A stretch of 64,000 nucleotides of DNA from Nocardia mikamii NBRC 108933 (lineage in GTDB: Bacteria > Actinomycetota > Actinomycetes > Mycobacteriales > Mycobacteriaceae): assembly GCF_001613505.1 (NCBI RefSeq), contig NZ_BDCM01000003.1, forward strand, positions 310,001-374,000, in the 5' to 3' direction. Each line of letters starts with the position of its first letter. Position 1 is the stretch's first letter. Made by a program: the position numbers and the translations under genes. The notes under the pieces are model-generated. The model saw only the letters and a list, made by a program, of their open reading frames with translations. It was not told the DNA's origin and did no database searches. This document shows, piece by piece, positions 26,816 to 35,123 of this stretch.

Positions 26816-27235
26816 ATGCCCAGCAAGATGATCTTCATCAATCTCCCAGTCGAGGATCTGGAGCGGTCCACATCGTTCTACGAGACGCTGGGCTGGAAGG
26901 TGAATCCGGACTTCACCGACGAGAACGCCGCCTGCGTGGTGGTCGACGACAACATCTGTCTGATGCTGCTGGTCCGGCAGTACTTCGACACCTTCACCCA
27001 TCGCCCGATCGCCGACACCCGGGCGGCCACCGGTTCGATCTACGCGCTGTCACTGGGCAGCAGGGCGGAGGTCGAGTCGCTGATCGCCGCCGCGGTGGGC
27101 GCGGGCGCCACGGAGGAGATCAGCGAGGACAAACGCGCCCAGGAGGAGGCGGTGGGCATGTTCAGCCGCGCCTTCGTCGATCCCGACGGTCACCACTGGG
27201 AGGCCTTCTGGATGGATTATCCCGGCGGCAACTGA
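26816..27235 (+). CDS. VOC (glyoxalase/dioxygenase superfamily) protein
   Basis: A 139-residue single-domain VOC protein: MIFINLPVEDLERSTSFYE at the start, a central strand region, and FVDPDGHHWEAFWMD at the end, where Glu of the HHWEAFW segment is a likely metal ligand. The first metal position (usually His) is Asn in INLP, so metal binding is uncertain. A GAGAGGA precedes ATG 26816. The members with this exact ending are often annotated 'glyoxalase/lactoylglutathione lyase', but no substrate is supported. It stands alone between two minus-strand genes. Confidence 0.7.
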   Translation: MPSKMIFINLPVEDLERSTSFYETLGWKVNPDFTDENAACVVVDDNICLMLLVRQYFDTFTHRPIADTRAATGSIYALSLGSRAEVESLIAAAVGAGATEEISEDKRAQEEAVGMFSRAFVDPDGHHWEAFWMDYPGGN

Positions 27236-27242
27236 CCCGCGC

Positions 27243-27272
27243 CGGGTGAGCGGCCGGCCGGCCGCTCACCCG
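27243..27272. terminator. palindromic hairpin between convergent genes
   Basis: A perfect 13-bp stem (27243-27255 with 27260-27272) with a GGCC loop lies between the VOC gene and the convergent hydrolase. It is symmetric, so it could act in both directions, although neither strand shows a T-tract. Confidence 0.55.
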
Positions 27273-27277
27273 GGCGT

Positions 27278-28090
27278 TCATGCTGTCTGCGCGTCCAGGA
27301 AGCTGATGATCTTGGCGTGGAAACCGGCCGGATCCTCGCCCGGAGCCCCGTGGCCGGCATCGATCTCGGCGTAGCGGGCGTCGGGTATCGCGGCGAGCAG
27401 TTGCTGTTGCTGCGCCATCGGAACGACACGGTCGTGCGCACTCGCGAGGATCAGCGTCGGCGCGGCGATGCTGCCGAGCAGATCGGTGAGATCCACCGTG
27501 CGGTCCACCTCGGTCTGCCGGGCGGCGCCGCGCGCGATCACCTTCGCCAACTGTTCGATCAGGGCCGCGTTCTCCTGCGCGCTCGTCCGCTCCCAATAGC
27601 GCGGACCGAATGCCATCAGCGGCAGCATGTGCGCGAACAGGCTGGTGCCGTAAGCGGCATCGGCGCGCAGCACCTCGATCCAATAGCGGAATTCGGCGTC
27701 CATCCGCGCGTCGGTGCGCACCCAGCCCGCATGCATCAGCAGCGAGCGAACGCGGTCGGGTGCGGTCGCCGCGACGTGCGCGGCCACCACCGCGCCCAGC
27801 GAATGCCCGACGAGGTGGAACCGGCCCAGTCCGGCGTGGTCGGCGACGGCGCGCACCTCGGCGGCCAGATCGGCGACGGTGAGCGGGCCGCCGTGGTCGA
27901 CGGTGTCGCCGGAGCCGGAACAGTCCAGTGCCACAACGGTATAGCGATCGGCGATTTCCGCGGTCAGCGGTACCCACTGGTCGCGGGCCGCGGCCGTGCC
28001 GTGGACCAGCATGACCGCCGGACCTGTTCCGGTCATCTCGTAGGCGACCTCGGCGGTTCCCCCGCGGATTCGGGCGGTTGCGAATGTCAT
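27278..28090 (-). CDS. alpha/beta hydrolase
   Basis: A 270-residue alpha/beta hydrolase. It has the oxyanion segment LVHGTAAARDQW near residue 30, the nucleophile Ser in VGHSLGAVVAA near 95, a candidate acid in SAHDRVVPM and the histidine in DAGHGAPGEDPAGF. Length and motifs fit the homoserine-acetyltransferase-like or epoxide-hydrolase-like groups; specificity is open. It lies 32 bp downstream of a second hydrolase on the same strand, and both are divergent from a LysR gene, so the three probably form one regulated unit. Confidence 0.75.
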   Translation of the reverse strand: MTFATARIRGGTAEVAYEMTGTGPAVMLVHGTAAARDQWVPLTAEIADRYTVVALDCSGSGDTVDHGGPLTVADLAAEVRAVADHAGLGRFHLVGHSLGAVVAAHVAATAPDRVRSLLMHAGWVRTDARMDAEFRYWIEVLRADAAYGTSLFAHMLPLMAFGPRYWERTSAQENAALIEQLAKVIARGAARQTEVDRTVDLTDLLGSIAAPTLILASAHDRVVPMAQQQQLLAAIPDARYAEIDAGHGAPGEDPAGFHAKIISFLDAQTA

Positions 28091-28122
28091 CGAATATCCT
28101 TGTCTCACAGTCGGTTCGGTGT

Positions 28123-28914
28123 TCAGGCGGCGATTCGGACGGTGAGGTTCGCGATCGCCGCGCGCAGTGCGGCCGTGAACTCGGCGGCCCGCTCCTGCTG
28201 CGGCATATGGCCCGCGCCGGCGATCACGCCGAGCCCCGCGCCCGGTGTGAGCGCCGCGCAGGCCCGCGCCACCGCCACCGGGATTTCGGCGTCCAGCTCG
28301 CCGTGCAGGTAGTGGATCGGCGTGCGCAGCTGCGGCAACCGCGGCCGAGGGTCGTAGGTCGCGAAGAGGTGGAACAGTTCGTCGATGTACACACCCGAGT
28401 CGAGGATCTGCCGCACGGTCCAGTCCACCAGCGCCGGCGAGGTTCCCGGGGCATACCAGTTCGGCACCCACCGCGCGACGAATTCGGCCCGGTGATCCCG
28501 CATTTCGCCGATGATCTCGGCCAGCGGCATCCCCTGCCCGGGCCAGTAGGCCGGGCCGTCGACCGCGACCACGCCGCCGAGCAGATCCGGGCGGGCCAGC
28601 GCCAGTTCGGTCGCGAAGGTCGCGCCCACGGAAGATCCGATCACGATGGGGCGATGCAATCCGAGCTGCCGGATGAGCTCCACCAGGTCGGCGAGCACAC
28701 CGGCGAGGTTGTTGCCGGCGGCCGGCCGGTCCGAACGCCCGCAGCCGCGCCAATCGACGGTGACCACCCGGAACTCGGTGACCAGCGCCGCCTGCTGAGC
28801 GCCCCAGACCCGCCCGCTGGTGCCCCAGCCGTGCAGGAACAGCAGCGACTGCCCGGTGCCCTGATCCTCGTAGTACAGCTGGACGTCGTCGACGGTGAGA
28901 TACGGCATGGTCAT
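28123..28914 (-). CDS. alpha/beta hydrolase
   Basis: A 263-residue alpha/beta hydrolase: LFLHGWGTSGRVWG near residue 27, nucleophile Ser in VIGSSVGATFATEL near 92, acid in HGELDAEIPV, His in GAGHMPQQERAAEF. The cap region is Trp/Pro-rich (WVPNWYAPG). Two ATGs are possible (28914 and 28908); the first is reported. The gene is first in the two-hydrolase unit and its promoter faces the LysR gene across 111 bp. It is not closely similar to the downstream hydrolase, so the pair is not a recent duplication. Confidence 0.75.
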   Translation of the reverse strand: MTMPYLTVDDVQLYYEDQGTGQSLLFLHGWGTSGRVWGAQQAALVTEFRVVTVDWRGCGRSDRPAAGNNLAGVLADLVELIRQLGLHRPIVIGSSVGATFATELALARPDLLGGVVAVDGPAYWPGQGMPLAEIIGEMRDHRAEFVARWVPNWYAPGTSPALVDWTVRQILDSGVYIDELFHLFATYDPRPRLPQLRTPIHYLHGELDAEIPVAVARACAALTPGAGLGVIAGAGHMPQQERAAEFTAALRAAIANLTVRIAA

Positions 28915-28958
28915 CACTTCCCGGTGCGGTTCCGATGTGCTGGGATCAGCGAACCGCG

Positions 28959-28973
28959 TTCGGTCACGCCGAA
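28959..28973. promoter_or_regulatory. LysR-type operator candidate
   Basis: TTCGGTCACGCCGAA is an inverted repeat with the T-N11-A form that LysR proteins bind. It sits midway in the 111-bp divergent region between the hydrolase pair and the lysR gene. Confidence 0.5.
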
Positions 28974-29025
28974 AAATGAGGGAACCGCGCTGGCACTGTT
29001 CACCGAAACTGATTAATCTCGCGCC

Positions 29026-29910
29026 GTGGAGCTCCGCCAATTGCAGTACTTCCTGACCGTGGCCGAGGAACTGCACTTCGGACGCGCGGCCGAGCGGCTG
29101 CACATCGTGCAGTCGGCCGTCAGTCAGCAGATCACCCGGCTGGAGCGGGAATTGGGTGTCGCACTGTTCGAGCGGACCACCCGCACGGTGCGCCTCACCG
29201 AAGGCGGGCGGCGACTGCTTCCGCACGCCGAACAGGTACTCGCCGCCGTGGCGCAGGCCCGTGCCGCCATCGACGACCTGCGCGTCGAACGTACCGGCAC
29301 GATCCGGCTGGGCACCAGCACCGGCCTCGGCACCCGCCTGGAGCACATTCTCGTGGCCTTCGCACGCCGCGCCCCACACGCCCACCTCGAACTGGTCGAC
29401 GCGGACACCGAGATTCGGATGAAGCGGGTGCGCTCGGGGGAACTGGACGCGGCGATCGTGCGTGGTCCGCGTGAGGAACCCGGCCTCGAACTGCTGCCGT
29501 TGTGGTCGGACCGGCTGGTGGCCGCGATCCCCGCTCGGCACGACCTCGCGGTGTTGCGCGAGATCGATCTCGCGCGCCTCGCGCAGGTGCCGCTGCGGCT
29601 GGTCCGCCACACGCGCAATCCCACCCTGTACGACCTGGTCGTCGACTCGTGCCGGGCGGCCGGCTTCGCACCGGTCTTCGGACCGGAGTTCACCACCGAA
29701 CAGGACACGCTGGCCGCCATCGGCTTCGGCGCGCCGAGCTGGACTGTGTACTACGCGGCCCAGGCGGCGAATCTGTCGTTCCCGGGCGTGGTCTGGCGTC
29801 CGCTGCGCAACCCGGAGCCGAGGATGCCGAGCTATCTCGCGGTGCGGCCCGATCCGCCGCGTGCCGAGTTGCGGGCACTCATCGAGGCCTGCCACACCGT
29901 CACCGATTGA
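29026..29910 (+). CDS. LysR family transcriptional regulator
   Basis: A 294-residue LysR regulator. The winged HTH is in the first 60 residues (MELRQLQYFLTVAEELHFG, then VQSAVSQQITRLERELG), followed by the linker helix and a periplasmic-binding-like effector domain (residues ~90-294). The GTG at 29026 begins exactly at the family's usual first residue. Divergent placement from two alpha/beta hydrolases suggests it controls them. The effector cannot be predicted. A T-N11-A palindrome is in the shared promoter region. Confidence 0.88.
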   Translation: MELRQLQYFLTVAEELHFGRAAERLHIVQSAVSQQITRLERELGVALFERTTRTVRLTEGGRRLLPHAEQVLAAVAQARAAIDDLRVERTGTIRLGTSTGLGTRLEHILVAFARRAPHAHLELVDADTEIRMKRVRSGELDAAIVRGPREEPGLELLPLWSDRLVAAIPARHDLAVLREIDLARLAQVPLRLVRHTRNPTLYDLVVDSCRAAGFAPVFGPEFTTEQDTLAAIGFGAPSWTVYYAAQAANLSFPGVVWRPLRNPEPRMPSYLAVRPDPPRAELRALIEACHTVTD

Positions 29911-30158
29911 TCACCTGATCGTCGCACCGTACCACCCGAATTGCCTCCGCCCCAGCAGCTTTCGGATCACCATCGCACGACCCGCCGCTGCGCCGGGCCC
30001 GAGCGGCGTGGGGCAACCGAGCTATCCGCGCGCCACGCGTTCGCCTCGGCGACCGGCGAACACCTCGCAATGGCCACGTCGCGCAGTGCGGGTATTCTGC
30101 TGTGGCGCAACCACTTCCGTCTCTCGTATGCTTGACTCCCGAGAGGCGGGGGGACAGG

Positions 30159-30302
30159 GTGAAACGTTCGCTGATGTTCGTCATGGCGGCCGTCGCGGCG
30201 CTCTCGAGCTACGACTACGCACGCTCCCCCGGCCACATCGGCATGGCGGTGGCGGCCGGAGTTGTCATCACGATCTGGCTGACCGCCAAGGCGATCGACT
30301 AG
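30159..30302 (+). CDS. small membrane peptide
   Basis: A 47-residue protein, VKRSLMFVMAAVAALSSYDY then a linker, then GMAVAAGVVITIWLTAKAID: two hydrophobic segments with short ends. The GTG at 30159 follows a purine-rich GGCGGGGGGACAG. The frame is open 19 codons further but without a binding site. It has no recognised family and could be spurious, though the coherent hydrophobic pattern argues for a real gene. Confidence 0.4.
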   Translation: MKRSLMFVMAAVAALSSYDYARSPGHIGMAVAAGVVITIWLTAKAID

Positions 30303-30387
30303 CCCCGAAGGCGCGCAGACGTTTTCGTGTTTCGCGCCCGCGGAGGGCCCCGACCCTGGGCCGGGGGCCACAGCGACCGAAGCGCGG

Positions 30388-31815
30388 TCATACCTCGGCG
30401 CGTACTCGCTCGCGCCGAGCCGGCGACCGGAATGCCGCCCAGGCGAGCGCCGCCGCCAGCACCGCGATTCCCGCCGCGGCACCGAAGGCAGCCGAGAACC
30501 CGTCGGTGAGCGCCTCGGCGTCGTCGACGCGATCGGCTCCGGCGGCCGAGGCGATCGCGGTGACCACCGCCAGCCCCAGCGCCGATCCGATCTGATAGCC
30601 GGTGTTCACCAGTCCGGACGCCAGGCCGCCCTGCTCCGGCCGCGCCGCGGAGATGGCGGTCTGCAGCGACGGGACGAAGGCGAGCGACATCCCGAACGCG
30701 GCCAGCAGCGATCCGGGCAGCACGTCGATCCAGAAGTTGCCGTCGGCCCGGAGGAAGGTCAGCCAGACCAGCCCGGCTCCCAGGACCAGCAGTCCGGTGA
30801 CGATCATGATGCGAGCGCCGAAGCGCGCGAACAACTTCGGTGACACCGCGATCATGCCGACCATGATCAGGGCGGTCATCGGCAGCAGCGCCGCACCCGA
30901 CGGGAACGCCGAGTAGCCGAGCACCTGCTGCAGATACAGGTTCAGGAAGAACCACATCGGCACCCAGGCCGCGCCCAGCATGACCTGAGCCAGGTTGGCC
31001 GCACCGAGATTCGGCGCACGGAAGATCGACAGCGGCATCAGCGGTTCCCGGCGACGGGCCTGCATAACCAGGAAGGCCGCCAACAGGACGACCGCGAGCG
31101 CCAGGATGCCCCACGTCGATCCGGAACCCCACCCGGCCTCGGGGGCACGGACGACCGCGAAGACGGCCGTGCCCAGGCCCAGCGTCGCGGTCAGGGAACC
31201 GAGCACGTCGACCGAACCGCCGGATGCGGCCGCCCCGCCGGGAACCAGCACGGCGGCCGCGACGACGGCCAGTGCGGCGATCGGGATGTTGATGTAGAAG
31301 ACCCACGGCCACGAGGCGTACTCGGTGACGAGCCCGCCGAGGAATACGCCGGCGGTACCGCCCGCCGGGGCGGCGGCGCCGTAGAAGGCGAATGCGGTGG
31401 TCAGTTCCTTGGGATTCGACCCGAACACCATCATCAGCAGTGTCAGCGCCGAGGGGGCGATCAGTGCGGCGCCCGCACCCTGCACACCCCGGCCGATCAG
31501 CTCGACCGCGGGCGATCCGGCGAGCCCGGCGACCAGTGACCCGGCGCCGAGCACCACCCAGCCCGTCTGGAAGATGCGGCGAGCACCCCAGATGTCGGAC
31601 AGGCGTCCGCCGAGCAGCAGCAGGCCGCCGAAGACGATGACGTAGGCGTTGAAGACCCAGGACAGCCCCTCCTGCGAAAAGCCCAGGGACTCCTGCATTT
31701 TCGGCAGCGCCACCCCGATGATCGAGGTGTCCATGATGACCATGAACTGCGCCAGCGCGATCAATGCCAATGCGAACCAGCGCCGCGACGGCGGCGCGGA
31801 TACCCGAGTGGACAT
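30388..31815 (-). CDS. MFS transporter, DHA2 (14-TM) drug exporter type
   Basis: A 475-residue major facilitator with about 14 membrane segments. Diagnostic motifs are MDTSIIGVALPKM in TM1, LGGRLSDIWGARRIF (motif A) between TM2 and TM3, and GRGVQGAGAALIAP in TM4. The family exports drugs or other lipophilic compounds in exchange for protons. The ATG at 31815 has GAGGA eight bases upstream, better than the in-frame GTG at 31827. Two TACCC/GGGTA palindromes lie 66-134 bp upstream, suggesting control by a CsoR-like or other dyad-binding regulator not encoded nearby. Confidence 0.85.
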   Translation of the reverse strand: MSTRVSAPPSRRWFALALIALAQFMVIMDTSIIGVALPKMQESLGFSQEGLSWVFNAYVIVFGGLLLLGGRLSDIWGARRIFQTGWVVLGAGSLVAGLAGSPAVELIGRGVQGAGAALIAPSALTLLMMVFGSNPKELTTAFAFYGAAAPAGGTAGVFLGGLVTEYASWPWVFYINIPIAALAVVAAAVLVPGGAAASGGSVDVLGSLTATLGLGTAVFAVVRAPEAGWGSGSTWGILALAVVLLAAFLVMQARRREPLMPLSIFRAPNLGAANLAQVMLGAAWVPMWFFLNLYLQQVLGYSAFPSGAALLPMTALIMVGMIAVSPKLFARFGARIMIVTGLLVLGAGLVWLTFLRADGNFWIDVLPGSLLAAFGMSLAFVPSLQTAISAARPEQGGLASGLVNTGYQIGSALGLAVVTAIASAAGADRVDDAEALTDGFSAAFGAAAGIAVLAAALAWAAFRSPARRERVRAEV

Positions 31816-31880
31816 AGAAATCCTCACTCCTCGGTTGCGGACGCATCCGCTGCGCCCGTTGAATTTCCGACTGGTTCTGT

Positions 31881-31897
31881 ATACCCCCCAGGGGTAT
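31881..31897. promoter_or_regulatory. palindrome upstream of the MFS gene, CsoR-like
   Basis: ATACCCCCCAGGGGTAT is a perfect 7-bp inverted repeat around CCA. This GC-tract dyad flanked by TA resembles operators of the CsoR/RcnR family. It lies 66 bp before the MFS start. Confidence 0.55.
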
Positions 31898-31930
31898 TAG
31901 GGCGACAGAGACCAGCGCTGTGATTCACGC

Positions 31931-31949
31931 CATACCCATAGGGGGTATG
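31931..31949. promoter_or_regulatory. second TACCC/GGGTA palindrome
   Basis: CATACCC and GGGTATG form a perfect 7-bp inverted repeat with a five-base spacer, 34 bp from the first palindrome. Its half-site is the same ATACCC, so one regulator probably binds both. Confidence 0.5.
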
Positions 31950-31980
31950 ACGTCTCGAAGACGGAAATCTCTGCGACCGC

Positions 31981-32018
31981 GAAAGAAGAAGGCCCGTCGG
32001 TCATTCGACCGGCGGGCC
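31981..32018 (-). terminator. Rho-independent terminator of the sigma-factor gene
   Basis: On the minus strand a 12-bp stem (31991-32002 with 32007-32018, one mismatch or wobble) with a four-base loop is followed by TTCTTCTTTC. It begins 20 bp after the sigma gene's stop. Confidence 0.8.
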
Positions 32019-32037
32019 CTTCACGATCCGGGATGGG

Positions 32038-33027
32038 TCAGTCGCGCAACTCCGGCGGCAATCCGAACAGCGGGAACAGCCGGTCGGTGTCGAGGAAGAA
32101 GTTCAATCCGCTGATCGCGGGACCGTCGAATTCCAGCACCGTGATCGACCAGGGCGAGAAGACCCCGGGCTCGTCGGTGGGTTTGTACTGGCCGAAGGCC
32201 GGCAGTCCGTTGGCGCCGGCCAGCGGGATCAACCGCGAACCCCGGCAGGCGGAGGGGCCCGGCGACAGCATGAACTGAGCGACGTTCTCCGGACCGGAGA
32301 CCCACAGCTCGATGGGCGGCATCGACAGCGCCACATCCTGTTTCAGCAGCGAGGTGAGCGCATCCATGTCGTAGGCCTCGAAGGCGCGCACGAAACCGTC
32401 GACGAGTTTGCGCTGAGTGTCATCGGATTCGTCGTAGCCGCTCGACTCCGAGGGCTGCACCTTGGACATGGTCGCGCGTGCCCGCTGCAGCGCGCTGTTG
32501 ACCGATGCCGGCGACATCGTCAACATCTCGGCCGTCTCGTTGGCCGAGAACCGCAGCACCTCCCGCATGATGAGGATCGCCCGCTGGGTGGCCGGCAGAT
32601 GCTGACAGGCGGCCACGAACGCCAGCCGCAGCGAATCCTTGGTGCTGGCATGTTCGGCCGGGTCGGCGCCGAAGGCCAGTGCGTTCGGAATCGGCTCCAC
32701 CCACACGTAATCCGGCTGCGGCGGCGGCAGCGGGCTGTCCGGACTCGACGGCCCGGACAGGTCCATCGGCCGCGCCCGGCGCTGGGGGCCGTCGAGCATA
32801 TCCAGGCAGATGTTGGTGGTGATCTTGTACAACCACGATCGCAGGCTGGACCGACCCTCGAACGAGTCGTAGGCCTTCCAGGCCCGAGTGAAAGTCTCCT
32901 GAACCGCGTCCTCTGCCTCGAACGAGGAACCCAACATCCGATAGGCGTAAGCACACAGCTCCCGCCGGTAACTCTCGAATTGCTGCAGCACGTCGTCGAC
33001 GGTGCCGGCGGAAGCTTGTTCGCTCAT
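32038..33027 (-). CDS. ECF sigma factor with C-terminal SnoaL-like domain (SigG-like)
   Basis: A 329-residue extracytoplasmic-function sigma factor. Region 2 is at residues 15-85 (RMLGSSFEAEDAVQETFTRA, SSLRSWLYKITTNICLDML) and region 4 at about 135-190 (LPATQRAILIMREVLRFSAN, then MSPASVNSALQRARATM). The remaining ~130 residues form a SnoaL/NTF2-like domain, which in related ECF groups (SigG/SigJ type) modulates activity in place of an anti-sigma factor. No anti-sigma gene is adjacent. The ATG at 33027 gives MSEQASAG; the open frame extends 31 codons further without support. Confidence 0.85.
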   Translation of the reverse strand: MSEQASAGTVDDVLQQFESYRRELCAYAYRMLGSSFEAEDAVQETFTRAWKAYDSFEGRSSLRSWLYKITTNICLDMLDGPQRRARPMDLSGPSSPDSPLPPPQPDYVWVEPIPNALAFGADPAEHASTKDSLRLAFVAACQHLPATQRAILIMREVLRFSANETAEMLTMSPASVNSALQRARATMSKVQPSESSGYDESDDTQRKLVDGFVRAFEAYDMDALTSLLKQDVALSMPPIELWVSGPENVAQFMLSPGPSACRGSRLIPLAGANGLPAFGQYKPTDEPGVFSPWSITVLEFDGPAISGLNFFLDTDRLFPLFGLPPELRD

Positions 33028-33258
33028 GCGGATCACTGTGGCACAGGGCACCGACAGAAAACACCCCGAAAGTAGGGGCATCGACACGGACGCCGTGCTC
33101 AGCAGGCCGCGGCTCCGCAATGGCGCTCGACGGATCTTCGGCGGACGACGGTCGCCGCCTTCCGGCGATACGACATCGCCGCGCCTCCACTCTGGTGGCG
33201 GGCGCGGCGATATCGATTGCCAGTTATTTACTTCGGCGAGCTATCTATTTCGGGGCGG

Positions 33259-34908
33259 CTATTTCGAGGACGCCTGGGATTCCTCGTCGGCCGGACGCGA
33301 GCGGGCATGGTCGTTGGCCCACCGATAGTCGGGCTTTCCGGCCGGCGAGCGCTTGATCTCTTCCACGAACCACAGGCTGCGCGGCAGCTTGTAGGAGGAG
33401 ATCTCCTTGGTCAGCACCGGGCGCAGCTCCTCGAGCGTCGGACGGTTACCACCGCGACACTGCACGACCGCGGCCACCCGCTGTCCCCAGCGCTCGTCCG
33501 GCACACCGATCACCAGCGCGTCGAAGATCTCCGGATGGCATTTGAGCGCACCCTCGACCTCTTCCGGGTAGATCTTCTCGCCGCCGCTGTTGATGCTGAC
33601 CGACCCCCGGCCCAGCATCGTCACGGTGCCGTCCTCCTCGACCCGGGCGAAGTCGCCGGGGATCGAGTAGCGAACGCCGTTGAACTCCTTGAACGTCGCG
33701 GCGGTCTTCACCGGGTCGTTGTAGTAACCGAGCGGGATGTTGCCGGTGCGGGCCAGCACGCCCACCTGACCGGAGCCGGGCGCGACGGGGTTGCCCTCCT
33801 CGTCGATGACGGCGGTGGAGGCGTCGATCTTGACCCGGGGACCACCGGTGTGGGTCGCACCCTTGGCCGCCACCGACAGGCCGCCGAAACCGGTTTCCGA
33901 GGAGCCGATGGAATCGGTGATGACCGTATTCGGCAGCAACTCGATGAACTCGTCCTTCAGCGCCGGCGAGAACAGCGCCGCACTGCTGGCCATCGCCCAC
34001 AGATTCGCGTGCTGGTACGGCTCACCGGTTTCCGGATGACCTTCCTTGAGCGCGTCGAGCATCGGCCGCGCCATGGCGTCACCGGTGATGAAGATCAGAT
34101 TCACGCCGTGGCGGTCGATCGCCTGCCACACGGTGTGAGCGCTGAACTCCGGCAACATGATCGTCTTGCCGCCGTCGAACAGGCCGTGAAAGGTCGCCGA
34201 CTGCGAACCGCCGTGGATCATCGGCGGGATCGGGTAGCGGACCATCTGCCCACCGGCGGCGCCGGCCTTGGCCTGCTGCCACTCGTCCTCGATCGCCTCA
34301 CCGGTGACGAAGTTGATGCCGCCGCCGAGCACCCGCCACCAGTCCTCGTGCCGCCACATCACGCCCTTGGGCATGCCGGTGGTGCCGCCGGTGTAGATCA
34401 TGAAGATGTCGTCGTTGGAGCGGTCGCCGAAGTCGCGCTCGCCGCGCGAAGCCGCCAGTGCCGCTTCGTATTCCACCGAATCGGCGGGCAACGGCACCTC
34501 GGCTTCGGTACCGTCGTTCACGGCGATGACCGTCTTCAACTTCGGCGTGTTCGGCCGCACGGCCGACACCTTGTCGCTGTAGCGACGTTCGTGAATCAGC
34601 GCGACCATATCGGAATTGTCGAAAATGTATTGCAACTCGTTCTCGACGTACCGGAAGTTCACGTTGATCATTACTGCCCGCGCCTTGAAGATCGCGACCA
34701 TGGCCTCCACGGCCTCGATCGTGTTACGCGAGTAGATGCCGACCTTGTCACCCGGCTGCACACCCTGTTCTTGCAGGTAGTGCGCCAATCGGTTGGCCCG
34801 ATCCTCCAGCTCGGCATAGGTCACCGAGCGGACGTCGTCGGCCAGCGCGACACGGTCCGGCACGAGGTCGATGGTGTGTTCGACAAGGTCCGCTATGTTG
34901 TAGCTCAC
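33259..34908 (-). CDS. fadD19: steroid side-chain acyl-CoA synthetase FadD19
   Basis: A 549-residue AMP-forming acyl-CoA synthetase corresponding to Rv3515c. The ATP-binding YTGGTTGMPKGVMWRHED near residue 185, the IGSSETGFGG motif near 335, the hinge region and the final RSPAGKPDYRWA with the catalytic Lys are present. The YTGGTTG variant (Gly for Ser) and the WWR after it are typical of FadD19 orthologues. The enzyme activates the C26 carboxylate left by CYP125; in Rhodococcus it is required for C24-branched sterols. The GTG at 34908 fits the known N-terminus (SYNIADLVEH). A KstR-type box lies 11 bp upstream. Confidence 0.9.
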   Translation of the reverse strand: MSYNIADLVEHTIDLVPDRVALADDVRSVTYAELEDRANRLAHYLQEQGVQPGDKVGIYSRNTIEAVEAMVAIFKARAVMINVNFRYVENELQYIFDNSDMVALIHERRYSDKVSAVRPNTPKLKTVIAVNDGTEAEVPLPADSVEYEAALAASRGERDFGDRSNDDIFMIYTGGTTGMPKGVMWRHEDWWRVLGGGINFVTGEAIEDEWQQAKAGAAGGQMVRYPIPPMIHGGSQSATFHGLFDGGKTIMLPEFSAHTVWQAIDRHGVNLIFITGDAMARPMLDALKEGHPETGEPYQHANLWAMASSAALFSPALKDEFIELLPNTVITDSIGSSETGFGGLSVAAKGATHTGGPRVKIDASTAVIDEEGNPVAPGSGQVGVLARTGNIPLGYYNDPVKTAATFKEFNGVRYSIPGDFARVEEDGTVTMLGRGSVSINSGGEKIYPEEVEGALKCHPEIFDALVIGVPDERWGQRVAAVVQCRGGNRPTLEELRPVLTKEISSYKLPRSLWFVEEIKRSPAGKPDYRWANDHARSRPADEESQASSK

Positions 34909-34918
34909 AGGACCAAAA

Positions 34919-34932
34919 TAGAACGTGTTCTC
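34919..34932. promoter_or_regulatory. KstR-type operator, fadD19 promoter
   Basis: TAGAACGTGTTCTC matches the KstR consensus at all fixed positions but the last. It starts 11 bp upstream of the fadD19 GTG, the same distance as the hsd4A box from its gene. Confidence 0.78.
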
Positions 34933-35020
34933 ACGCCTGACAAGACTTGATTTACACAGTTTACTAATTCCGCCGAAGCGGCAGCGGGTTTCGCTGAAAC
35001 GCGTATTCTGCAACGCCGAC

Positions 35021-35048
35021 GAGCCCGCCGGCACAGCCGGGCGGGCTC
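35021..35048 (-). terminator. weak hairpin downstream of the second acyl-CoA synthetase
   Basis: An 8-bp perfect stem (GAGCCCGC/GCGGGCTC) with a 12-base loop lies 76 bp after the stop of the 35124-36665 gene. No T-tract follows, so a terminator role is tentative. Confidence 0.3.
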
Positions 35049-35123
35049 GAGGCGCCCCGATCGAGGACACCCCACACAGGGCAGGACGGTAAGGGCGTCC
35101 GGACTCGATCGGCGAGACTGCGG

